NCBI GenBank assembly: GCA_937919295.1
Contig: CALFRX010000031.1
Span: 1 to 6,346 of the forward strand
Length of the DNA stretch: 6,346 nt
Origin: an uncultured Peptococcaceae bacterium
GTDB lineage: Bacteria > Bacillota > Dehalobacteriia > UBA7702
Reading direction: 5' to 3'
In this document: one piece after another, positions 1 through 5,657 of the stretch
Position numbering within the stretch: the first letter of the stretch is position 1
How the letters are laid out: every line of letters begins with the position of its first letter
The notes under the pieces: model-generated
What the model was told of the DNA's origin: nothing
Seen by the model: only the letters and a program-made list of their open reading frames with translations
Database searches by the model: none
Position numbers and translations under genes: made by a program

Positions 1-471
1 TTTTTGACGCCGGATGAGTCCAATGCCTATCTTTATGCCACCGACGGCATAAAAGGGGGACTTTTGGTTTTTCCCTTTCACGGGAAAAAAGATGACACGA
101 CCATTGAAATTAGCAGTAGCAAAACGAAAACCTCGTTTCGGGTGGAGGATGGAAAAATAAAATTCAAGATCAAAATCGAGACCCAGGGATTTTTGGATGA
201 GCACGCCGGAAAAGAGCAGACTTTTGGCAAAAAAGACATCGCCCGAATGGAGGCTACCGCGGCGGCGGATATTGAGCATAATGTCAGCAATCTCATCAAA
301 AAAATCCAGTCAGAATATGATTCCGATATTTTCGGTTTTGGTAATATGATTCATAAAAGAGATTATAAGTTATGGAAACAGCTGGAGGATAACTGGCCGG
401 CGCTATTCAAAGATATTGAGGTGGAGGTCAGCTCAAAAGTCCATCTTGAGAATACCAGTACCATGAAATAA
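1..471 (+). CDS. Ger(x)C family spore germination lipoprotein, C-terminal part (5' truncated by window edge)
   Basis: This is the C subunit of a spore germinant receptor, a lipoprotein anchored on the outer face of the spore inner membrane that works with the A and B subunits to sense nutrients. The frame is open to the left edge (an extra Phe codon at 1-3), so the N-terminus, including any lipobox signal peptide, lies outside. About 156 residues are visible, against roughly 370-400 for the whole family. The visible part matches the GerAC C-terminal domain: GIKGGLLVFPF, then the strand-rich SSSKTKTSFRVEDGKIKFKIK, then a long helix, then the hallmark SDIFGFGNMIHK followed by WKQLEDNW and the closing strand IEVEVSSKVHLENT. 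The TTG at 4 is internal and not a real start. It is followed 21 nt later by a small membrane protein and then the permease, which supports a receptor operon. Family assignment is secure; which receptor (gerA, gerB or gerK type) cannot be decided. Confidence 0.93.
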   Translation, partial: FLTPDESNAYLYATDGIKGGLLVFPFHGKKDDTTIEISSSKTKTSFRVEDGKIKFKIKIETQGFLDEHAGKEQTFGKKDIARMEATAAADIEHNVSNLIKKIQSEYDSDIFGFGNMIHKRDYKLWKQLEDNWPALFKDIEVEVSSKVHLENTSTMK

Positions 472-492
472 TAATGAAAGCGGGATCTCCAA

Positions 493-711
493 ATGGTAAT
501 GGTTATCGTTATACTTCTATATTTTTTTGTAATAATTTTTGATTTTTTACCAATCTTAAAAGACCGCGACAAGAAGCAAGTTTTCGTCTATGGCCTCTTT
601 TTAACTGCTAGTTTTTGCGTGCTGATTTTATTCAGCTTTGGTATCCGCTGCCCCGGTCCTTCCGATCAAATTACGGCCGTGGTTGAAAAGATCTTCTTTT
701 CTTCCAAATGA
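493..711 (+). CDS. Small two-helix membrane protein within the germination operon (uncharacterised)
   Basis: A 72-residue protein of unknown function. It has two hydrophobic segments (about residues 1-20 and 31-50) joined by a short charged loop LKDRDKKQ. A C-terminal tail follows, with CPGPSDQ and then a short amphipathic stretch ending in KIFFSSK. The start at ATG 493 has a purine-rich GAAAGCGGG about 8 nt upstream; ATG 499, two codons later, is possible. It lies 21 nt after the Ger(x)C stop and 23 nt before the permease start, on the same strand, so it is almost certainly co-transcribed. From memory, short two-helix proteins are sometimes encoded inside ger operons of Bacillus and clostridia, and this one resembles them in size and position. 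A role as an accessory or modulator of the receptor is inference from context only. The gene is AT-rich, but its clean fit between the two ger genes argues that it is real. Confidence 0.72.
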   Translation: MVMVIVILLYFFVIIFDFLPILKDRDKKQVFVYGLFLTASFCVLILFSFGIRCPGPSDQITAVVEKIFFSSK

Positions 712-734
712 TTTTTTGAAGGGGTGTCTTCTGC

Positions 735-1847
735 GTGTTTAAAGAAATGTTATCGTCGCGGCAGGCGATTTGTATCATCGTCATGTTTATGTTCGGTAGC
801 AGCGTCATCATGGGCGTGAATACCGGAGTTGCCCAGGATTCCTGGATTTGTGTATTGCTGGCGCCGTTTATGGCACTGCCGATGGTTCTCATTTATGCCA
901 GAATCATCAAGCTCTTTCCGGAAAAGGATTTTTTTGAAATCGTGGAGATTGTCCTTGGCAGAATTGCCGGTAAAATCATCGTCTTATTGATGTCCTGGTA
1001 TGGCCTGCATCTTTGTGCTTTGGTTTTGCGGAATTTCGCGGAATTTATCGGTACTTCCTATATGTTAGAAACGCCGCAGCTGGTCACGTTGATCACCATG
1101 ATTCTGGTGGTGGTTTATATGCTGTACAGCGGTGCGGTGACGCTGGGAAAATGGTGCCTCGTAATGTTGCCCATCTTGGTTTTTGTGGTGATAATCACGG
1201 CTATTTTACCCGCTGGCAAAATGGACTTTACCAATCTTATGCCGGTGCTGTCACATAGCGCGAAAAGGATTGCTGAAAGCACTTATCAAACTTTTACCTT
1301 TCCTTACGCTGAAACGGTGCTGTTTCTAAGTTTGGCAGGTGCCGTTAAAAAAACCGTCAGCCCCTATAAAATTTATGTATACGCGATTTTTATCGGTACC
1401 GCCATTCTCCTTCTTGTGGTGCTGCGCAACATCCTGCTGATGGGACCGGCGGTCTTGGGTGTAGAGGCTTTTCCGTCTTATGTGGCGGTACGGATCATCA
1501 GCATCGGCGACTTTATCGCGCGAGTTGAAGGGAGCATTGCGATGAACTTGATTTTGGCGGGGATCGTTAAAATCTCGGTCTGTCTTTATGCCGCAACGAA
1601 AGGAACCGCCAGACTCTTCGGGATCGCAAATTATAGGAAAATACTGTTTCCCATGAGCTTGAGCGCGGTTGCGCTGTCCATCATCATTTATAAAAGCGTC
1701 ATGGATATGTTTGCTTTCGTTCATATATATACGTTCTACGTTATTCCTTTTCAGATCATCATTCCGCTGCTAATCTGGATCGCGGCGGAAATCAAGGTAC
1801 GCAGGGAAAAGCCGTTAAAAACCGCAGTGCCGTTAACGGAAGAATAA
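735..1847 (+). CDS. GerAB-family spore germinant receptor permease subunit (endospore germination permease)
   Basis: An integral membrane B subunit of a nutrient germinant receptor, belonging to the Spore_permease family of the APC amino-acid transporter superfamily. In this family the B subunit forms the ligand-binding and ion-conducting part in the spore inner membrane. The 370-residue length is typical. About ten hydrophobic segments can be traced (roughly 11-30, 37-57, 80-104, 116-132, 140-158, 185-203, 213-233, 267-286, 304-319, 331-352). The family signature TFTFPYAETVLFL lies at 186-198, and the conserved SYVAVRIISIGDFIARVEG lies near 248-266. The start is GTG 735, with an excellent GAAGGGGTG Shine-Dalgarno 8 nt upstream; ATG 747 would be too far from it. 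The operon order here is C, small protein, B, differing from the A-B-C order of the B. subtilis gerA operon. The gene ends 17 nt before a terminator hairpin. The germinant it recognises cannot be read from sequence. Confidence 0.95.
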   Translation: MFKEMLSSRQAICIIVMFMFGSSVIMGVNTGVAQDSWICVLLAPFMALPMVLIYARIIKLFPEKDFFEIVEIVLGRIAGKIIVLLMSWYGLHLCALVLRNFAEFIGTSYMLETPQLVTLITMILVVVYMLYSGAVTLGKWCLVMLPILVFVVIITAILPAGKMDFTNLMPVLSHSAKRIAESTYQTFTFPYAETVLFLSLAGAVKKTVSPYKIYVYAIFIGTAILLLVVLRNILLMGPAVLGVEAFPSYVAVRIISIGDFIARVEGSIAMNLILAGIVKISVCLYAATKGTARLFGIANYRKILFPMSLSAVALSIIIYKSVMDMFAFVHIYTFYVIPFQIIIPLLIWIAAEIKVRREKPLKTAVPLTEE

Positions 1848-1864
1848 AAAAATAGCACAAACTA

Positions 1865-1888
1865 AAAACCGGGCATAAGCCCGGTTTT
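1865..1888. terminator. Bidirectional intrinsic terminator between convergent genes
   Basis: A perfect 10-bp stem, AAAACCGGGC, pairs with GCCCGGTTTT around an ATAA loop. The T-run needed downstream is present in both directions: TTTTGTTATT on the plus strand and TTTTTAG on the minus strand. It lies in the 42-bp gap between the permease stop (1847) and the stop codon of the opposing VTT gene (1890-1892), so it can end both transcripts. Confidence 0.9.
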
Positions 1889-1889
1889 G

Positions 1890-2717
1890 TTATTGAACTT
1901 TATTTGTACTCGGCCGACGCATCAAGACCAAACGCCCTTTGGCGCCGGGTTTGTACTTCCTTAAGATCCGCTTGTTAAAGGCACGGGTACCACCTTTCGC
2001 CGCCCGCTGTTCCTTCTTTTGATTGACTTTGGCGATGATAAGCTCTTCCAGCTTTGGTCCATATTTCCAGGAAAGCAGGAAAGTAGCGACGATAAGGACG
2101 ATGAGGGGAAAATAAGTCCAGGTGGGTAAAGTGAAAACGCTTGTACCCAGAAGACAGCTGATGATCAGTCCCCAAGGACGTCCAAGGACGGCGGCAATGA
2201 GGAAGCAGCGCCAGCGAATGTTGACCAAACCCGCCACATAACAGAGGATACCGTCGGGGAAGAAGGGGAAGAAGAACATCAGAAAAAGCAGTAGATTCTT
2301 GCGTTCTTCAAAAGAATCAATGTATTTATCGACTTTATGTTTGTCCAAAAACAGGTCGATCAAAGGTCTGCCCAGATACCGCGCCAAAGTGAAGCTGACG
2401 CAAGAACCGAGAATGGTGGCGGCGGAACAGATGAAAAAGGTTTTGGTAAAACCGAAGATCATCGCCGAAGCCACGGCAATCATGCCGCCGGTGGCCGGCA
2501 GGAAAACCGTGCCAAAGGTCTGGAGTAAAAAAACAACGAGGTAACCTTTGGCGCCCAATCCCCCAAAGTAGGCTTCTAACGCCGCAGAGTCCCCCAGCAG
2601 CGGCACGAGACCGGAATGAATGAACCAATAGATGCCCAGGGCGATGATGGTTATAAAAATCAGAAAATATAGAATTGGTACTACTTTATATTTCAATAAT
2701 TTTTGGTAAAAGGACAT
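1890..2717 (-). CDS. TVP38/TMEM64-type membrane protein (VTT/DedA superfamily)
   Basis: A polytopic inner-membrane protein of the VTT (SNARE-associated Golgi, DedA-related) superfamily. Members are implicated in lipid scrambling or flipping and in membrane homeostasis; the substrate of this one is unknown. Of its 275 residues, hydrophobic segments lie near 12-34, 57-72, 77-97, 98-115, 141-163, 169-195 and 200-218. Superfamily landmarks are the first re-entrant region GTVFLPATGG (69-78), the glycine-rich ILGSCVSFTLARYLGR (102-117), and the second re-entrant loop FFPFFPDGILCYVAGL (149-164). Residues about 221-275 form a strongly basic tail rich in Lys and Arg, unusually long for the family. I chose the ATG at 2717, preceded by AAGAGAGC, over an in-frame ATG at 2768, because the longer form would add 17 residues across the predicted promoter. 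Transcription probably starts from an extended -10 box just upstream. It might also be read through from the XRE gene. Confidence 0.87.
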   Translation of the reverse strand: MSFYQKLLKYKVVPILYFLIFITIIALGIYWFIHSGLVPLLGDSAALEAYFGGLGAKGYLVVFLLQTFGTVFLPATGGMIAVASAMIFGFTKTFFICSAATILGSCVSFTLARYLGRPLIDLFLDKHKVDKYIDSFEERKNLLLFLMFFFPFFPDGILCYVAGLVNIRWRCFLIAAVLGRPWGLIISCLLGTSVFTLPTWTYFPLIVLIVATFLLSWKYGPKLEELIIAKVNQKKEQRAAKGGTRAFNKRILRKYKPGAKGRLVLMRRPSTNKVQ

Positions 2718-2748
2718 ATTGCTCTCTTTTCTTCCCAAGATTACAAAT

Positions 2749-2757
2749 ATTGTAGCA
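2749..2757 (-). promoter_or_regulatory. Candidate extended -10 promoter of the VTT gene
   Basis: Read on the minus strand this is TGCTACAAT: a TG-N extension followed by TACAAT (5 of 6 matches to TATAAT). It would start transcription near 2742, giving a leader of about 25 nt before the ATG at 2717. No good -35 box is found at 16-18 bp, so the call rests on the extended -10. The box overlaps the dyads described at 2751-2775. Confidence 0.45.
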
Positions 2758-2775
2758 AAGCTTTGCATTGCTACA
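2751..2775. repeat. Nested inverted repeats upstream of the VTT gene (candidate operator)
   Basis: Two dyads overlap here. GCAAAGCTTTGC (2755-2766) is a perfect 12-bp palindrome. TGTAGCAA (2751-2758) and TTGCTACA (2768-2775) are perfect 8-bp arms nine bases apart. They cover the candidate -10 box and the DNA just upstream of it, the position expected of a repressor site. Which protein binds, if any, is unknown; the neighbouring XRE regulator is an obvious candidate by inference only. Confidence 0.4.
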
Positions 2776-2779
2776 GTGG

Positions 2780-2817
2780 CAAAACAGTGTTTTTTCCATG
2801 GATAAAACGCTGTTTTG
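2780..2817 (-). terminator. Inverted repeat just after the XRE gene (possible weak terminator)
   Basis: CAAAACAGTGTTTT (2780-2793) pairs with AAAACGCTGTTTTG (2804-2817) over 14 bp with one G-T wobble; the loop is 10 nt. It begins two bases beyond the XRE stop codon (2820-2822, minus strand), the place for a terminator. On the minus strand, however, the T-run lies inside the stem (CTGTTTTG) and nothing T-rich follows. It may be a weak terminator, an mRNA-stabilising hairpin, or a DNA site. The stem is AT-rich. Confidence 0.4.
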
Positions 2818-2819
2818 AT

Positions 2820-3029
2820 TCATTGCAGAATCGGTTCTTCCTCTAAACTGAAAAGTTCCTCAATGGAAACGTGCAAAAAACGGGAGATGCGGTAGGCCAG
2901 CTCCAGCGAGGGGTTTACTTTGTTGGCTTCGAGGCGGCAAATGGTCTCTCTGCTGACACCGCAGAGATCGGCAAGGTTTTGTTGGGAAATTTCCATGGCA
3001 AAACGGTATTTTTTGATTTTATTTTGCAT
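2820..3029 (-). CDS. Small XRE/Cro-CI-type helix-turn-helix regulator
   Basis: A DNA-binding transcriptional regulator consisting of little more than one HTH_3 domain. Of 69 residues, the helix-turn-helix spans about 15-36: SQQNLADLCGVSRETICRLE, with the typical turn Gly-Val-Ser and recognition helix RETICRLEANKVNPS. It is followed by the usual LAYRISRFLHVSIEELF and a short acidic tail. Such stand-alone domains usually bind operators as dimers and often repress their own gene. I chose the ATG at 3029 because GAGAGGA lies about 6 nt upstream; the longer frame starting at 3062 would place that ribosome binding site inside the coding sequence. It is transcribed divergently from lon and lies upstream of the VTT gene on the same strand. 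Its targets are unknown. Autoregulation and control of either neighbour are inferred from position. Confidence 0.88.
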   Translation of the reverse strand: MQNKIKKYRFAMEISQQNLADLCGVSRETICRLEANKVNPSLELAYRISRFLHVSIEELFSLEEEPILQ

Positions 3030-3062
3030 GACAAGTCCTCTCATGTGATTAAAATGATACAA

Positions 3063-3079
3063 GATATGAAAATTATATC
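3063..3079. promoter_or_regulatory. Imperfect palindrome over the XRE gene start site (possible autoregulatory operator)
   Basis: GATATGAAAATTATATC is a 17-bp imperfect dyad: GATAT and ATATC arms are perfect, and one further inner pair matches. It covers the predicted -10 box and transcription start of the XRE gene, as expected for a self-repressing regulator. The dyad is AT-rich and could be fortuitous. Confidence 0.3.
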
Positions 3080-3099
3080 ACTTTTAATGGAAAATACAA
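3072..3099 (-). promoter_or_regulatory. Candidate sigma-A promoter of the XRE regulator gene
   Basis: On the minus strand, TTGTAT (3094-3099) is followed after 16 bp by TATAAT (3072-3077). The -10 is preceded by TGA, making an extended -10 TGATATAAT. Predicted initiation is near 3065, giving a leader of about 36 nt to the start codon at 3029. The -10 match is perfect and the -35 match is only partial. Confidence 0.7.
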
Positions 3100-3123
3100 G
3101 GGAATTATTGAGAAAAGATTGAA

Positions 3124-3152
3124 TTTTCCGGGGTTTTACGATATGATATAAT
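3124..3152 (+). promoter_or_regulatory. Candidate sigma-A promoter of lon–ysxC
   Basis: A perfect TATAAT (3147-3152) is preceded by TGA, forming the extended -10 TGATATAAT. The hexamer 17 bp upstream is TTTTCC (3124-3129), a poor -35, so the extended -10 probably carries the activity. Initiation is expected near 3159, leaving a leader of about 44 nt before the GTG at 3203. I see no CIRCE element and no CtsR-type heptad repeat, so classical heat-shock repressor control is not evident. Confidence 0.7.
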
Positions 3153-3189
3153 ACATCACTTTGAAAAATGCTTTTAGAATGGATAAGAT

Positions 3190-3194
3190 GGAGG
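3190..3194 (+). promoter_or_regulatory. Shine-Dalgarno site that fixes the lon start at GTG 3203
   Basis: GGAGG lies 8 nt before the GTG at 3203, a near-ideal ribosome binding site. The upstream in-frame starts (TTG 3161, ATG 3179, ATG 3188) have no comparable site, and the TTG would fall about two bases after the predicted transcription start. Confidence 0.85.
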
Positions 3195-3202
3195 ATGAGA
3201 TT

Positions 3203-5656
3203 GTGCGTAAAAAGAATGACGCCAATGAAAAAACGCCGGCCGCCCAGGCGCTGTCTGCCCTTACTGATGAAAAACAGTCCGCCTCTGCGGATCATTATAA
3301 TGACAGCGATCGCGTGACGGCGGAAGAACTTTTGCGCCACGCCTGTTTTGAAATGCCGATTCTGCCCCTGCGCGGCGTTTTGGTTTTTCCCCATTCCGTG
3401 GTTCAGCTCGATGTGGGCCGGGAAAAGAGTATTCGCGCCATCAACGAGGCCGTGACTTACGAAGGGAAAGAAATCATTTTAGCCATGCAAAAGGACATCC
3501 ATGTGGATGAACCGGAGTTTGAAGATTTTTATCATATCGGCACCATCGCCACGATCAAACAGGTGCTGCGTCCTTCCGGCAGTACCCTTAGAATCGTGGT
3601 GGAGGGGATCAACCGTGTGGAGATCCTGCGCCTTACCGAGGAAAGCCAGTATTTTCTCGGCGAAGCGGTTCAACTGGAGATGCCGGGACAGTATAAGAAA
3701 ACCATGGAAGGGGAAGTTTATGCCAGAAAGGTCGTCAGAGAATTCGAATCCTTTGCGGCGCTGGCGAAAAGAGTGCCGCCGGAAATTATGGCCACAGTAC
3801 TTTCCCTGGAAGACCAAAGCGCTCTGGCCGATGTCGTCGCCGCCCAGGTACTGACGAAGTTATCGGAAAAGCAGGCGTTTTTGGAAATCATCGATGTGGA
3901 AGCGCGTCTGAAAAAACTCTTAGAAAATATGGCCAAAGAAGTGGATATTCTCAATCTGGAACGTAAAATCGGCAACGAAGTAAGGAAACAGATGGAGAAA
4001 AATCAGAAGGAATACTATCTCAGGGAACAGATCAAGGCCATCAATAAAGAGCTCGGCGAAGACGAAAACAAGGAAGATGAGTGCCGGGCTTACCGCGATA
4101 AGGTCAAAGCGGCGAAAATGCCGAAAGAAGCACAGGAAAAAGCCTTGCGGGAAATTGACCGCTTGCAAAAAACGCCGTCCACGGCAGCGGAAACGGCGGT
4201 ACTCCGTACGTATATTGATTGGGTCACCGAGATTCCTTGGTCCAAAAAAACCAAAGACCGCCTGAATTTGAAACGCGCGGAGGCGATTTTAAATGAGGAT
4301 CACTACGGACTCACCGAAGTCAAAGAGCGCATCTTGGAATACCTTGCCGTATGCCAGTTGGCAAAGGACATCAAAGGCCCGATACTCTGCCTCACCGGCC
4401 CTCCCGGCGTCGGCAAAACGTCTTTGGCAAAATCGGTAGCCCGGGCCTTAAACCGCAACTTTGTGCGGATGTCTTTGGGCGGCGTCAAGGACGAGGCGGA
4501 AATCCGCGGTCATCGCCGTACTTATGTCGGCTCCATGCCGGGACGCGTGATCCAAAACATGAAAACAGCGGGTTCTGTGAACCCGGTGTTTCTCCTGGAT
4601 GAAGTGGATAAGCTTGGCAACGACTATAAGGGCGATCCCTCTTCGGCGCTGCTGGAAGTCCTCGACCCGGAACAGAACAACACCTTTGCCGACCACTTTA
4701 TCGAAGTCCCCTACGATCTCAGTAAGGTTTTGTTCATCACCACCGCCAATGTGAAAACCAATATTCCCCGACCCCTTCTGGATCGCATGGAAGTCATTGA
4801 AATCAGCGGTTACACCGAGGAAGAAAAGGTAAAAATCGCCAAGAACCACCTGATTCGGAAACAGCTTTTAAACCACAGCATCTCTGAGAAGCAACTGAAA
4901 ATTTCCGATAGCGCCCTGCGGCAGCTGATCAAGGAATACACCAGAGAAGCCGGGGTTCGTAATCTCGACCGCACCTTGGCGAAACTCTGCCGTGTTGTCG
5001 CCAAGGAATTGGTGACTAACGAAAAACAAGCTGTCAGCGTCACGGTGCGGAATCTCAACGATTATCTCGGGATGCCCAAATTCATCAAGGATAAAGCCTC
5101 GGGTAAAAACGGTATCGGCATCGTTAACGGTCTCGCTTGGACCGAAGCGGGCGGCGAGATACTCCAGGTGGAAGTCCAGGTGCTGCCGGGCAGCGGCAAA
5201 TTGCAGCTCACCGGGCAGTTGGGCGATGTGATGAAAGAATCCGCCCAGGCGGCTTTGACTTATGTGCGCTCCATCGGCAAATCTTTGGGGCTCAAAGCTC
5301 ATTTTGAAGAAAAAGTTGACATTCATATTCACGTTCCCGAAGGCGCGGTACCGAAAGACGGTCCCTCCGCCGGGGTTACCATTGTGACGGCGCTGGCCTC
5401 CCGTCTAAGCAACCGAAAGGTCAGAGGAGACATCGCCATGACCGGCGAAGTGACGCTCCTTGGCCGCGTGCTACCCATCGGTGGCGTGAAAGAAAAGGTT
5501 CTGGCGGCCTTTGCCGCTGGCATCACCACCGTGTTGCTGCCCAAAGAAAACGAGCGGGATCTCGCTAAAATTCCGCCGGAAATTCGTGACAAGATGACCT
5601 TCGATTTTTGTGACCATGTCGGCGATGTGTTGAAAATCGCGCTTTTGGAGAAATGA
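3203..5656 (+). CDS. lon: ATP-dependent protease Lon (LonA type, endopeptidase La)
   Basis: A cytosolic AAA+ serine protease that unfolds and degrades misfolded and short-lived regulatory proteins as a hexamer. Of 817 residues from GTG 3203, the first 50 or so form a polar, probably disordered extension. The LON substrate-binding domain follows from PILPLRGVLVFPHSVVQL (52 onward), then a coiled-coil linker near 230-300 ending in YYLREQIKAINKELGE. The AAA+ module has Walker A GPPGVGKT (399-406, Lys405), the pore loop Tyr441 in RRTYVGSMPGR, Walker B FLLDEVDK (Asp466, Glu467) and a sensor-2 region GVRNLDR. The protease domain carries the Ser-Lys dyad, Ser722 in KDGPSAG and Lys765 in GGVKEKVLAA. 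All catalytic residues are present, so the enzyme should be active. Absence of membrane segments makes it LonA rather than LonB. It heads an operon with ysxC. In B. subtilis, clpX and a lonB lie upstream; here a divergent XRE gene occupies that place. Confidence 0.98.
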   Translation: MRKKNDANEKTPAAQALSALTDEKQSASADHYNDSDRVTAEELLRHACFEMPILPLRGVLVFPHSVVQLDVGREKSIRAINEAVTYEGKEIILAMQKDIHVDEPEFEDFYHIGTIATIKQVLRPSGSTLRIVVEGINRVEILRLTEESQYFLGEAVQLEMPGQYKKTMEGEVYARKVVREFESFAALAKRVPPEIMATVLSLEDQSALADVVAAQVLTKLSEKQAFLEIIDVEARLKKLLENMAKEVDILNLERKIGNEVRKQMEKNQKEYYLREQIKAINKELGEDENKEDECRAYRDKVKAAKMPKEAQEKALREIDRLQKTPSTAAETAVLRTYIDWVTEIPWSKKTKDRLNLKRAEAILNEDHYGLTEVKERILEYLAVCQLAKDIKGPILCLTGPPGVGKTSLAKSVARALNRNFVRMSLGGVKDEAEIRGHRRTYVGSMPGRVIQNMKTAGSVNPVFLLDEVDKLGNDYKGDPSSALLEVLDPEQNNTFADHFIEVPYDLSKVLFITTANVKTNIPRPLLDRMEVIEISGYTEEEKVKIAKNHLIRKQLLNHSISEKQLKISDSALRQLIKEYTREAGVRNLDRTLAKLCRVVAKELVTNEKQAVSVTVRNLNDYLGMPKFIKDKASGKNGIGIVNGLAWTEAGGEILQVEVQVLPGSGKLQLTGQLGDVMKESAQAALTYVRSIGKSLGLKAHFEEKVDIHIHVPEGAVPKDGPSAGVTIVTALASRLSNRKVRGDIAMTGEVTLLGRVLPIGGVKEKVLAAFAAGITTVLLPKENERDLAKIPPEIRDKMTFDFCDHVGDVLKIALLEK
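5647..5650 (+). promoter_or_regulatory. Shine-Dalgarno site of ysxC inside the end of lon
   Basis: GGAG sits in the last codons of lon, 7 nt before the ATG at 5658. Only one base separates the lon stop TGA (5654-5656) from that ATG, so ribosomes finishing lon can re-initiate directly on ysxC. Confidence 0.75.
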
Positions 5657-5657
5657 T

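Noticed and set aside
1326..1724. 132-codon antisense frame inside the permease gene
   Set aside because: It is polar, low in recognisable motifs and fully overlaps a confident membrane-protein gene; it is a shadow.
2718..2768. Longer N-terminus for the VTT protein (17 extra residues)
   Set aside because: It would overlap the candidate promoter and dyads; the ATG at 2717 has a purine-rich AAGAGAGC just upstream and begins a normal N-terminus for the family.
3161..3202. TTG 3161 (or ATG 3179 / 3188) as the start of lon
   Set aside because: The TTG would fall about two bases after the predicted transcription start with no ribosome binding site, and neither ATG has one, while GTG 3203 has GGAGG 8 nt upstream.
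3030..3202. Heat-shock operator (CIRCE or CtsR box) upstream of lon
   Set aside because: I looked for TTAGCACTC-N9-GAGTGCTAA and for tandem GGTCAAA heptads and found neither.
4448..5332. Two long open frames antisense to lon (133 and 154 codons)
   Set aside because: They lie wholly inside a well-conserved protease gene, have no recognisable family, and are explained by codon bias of the sense strand.
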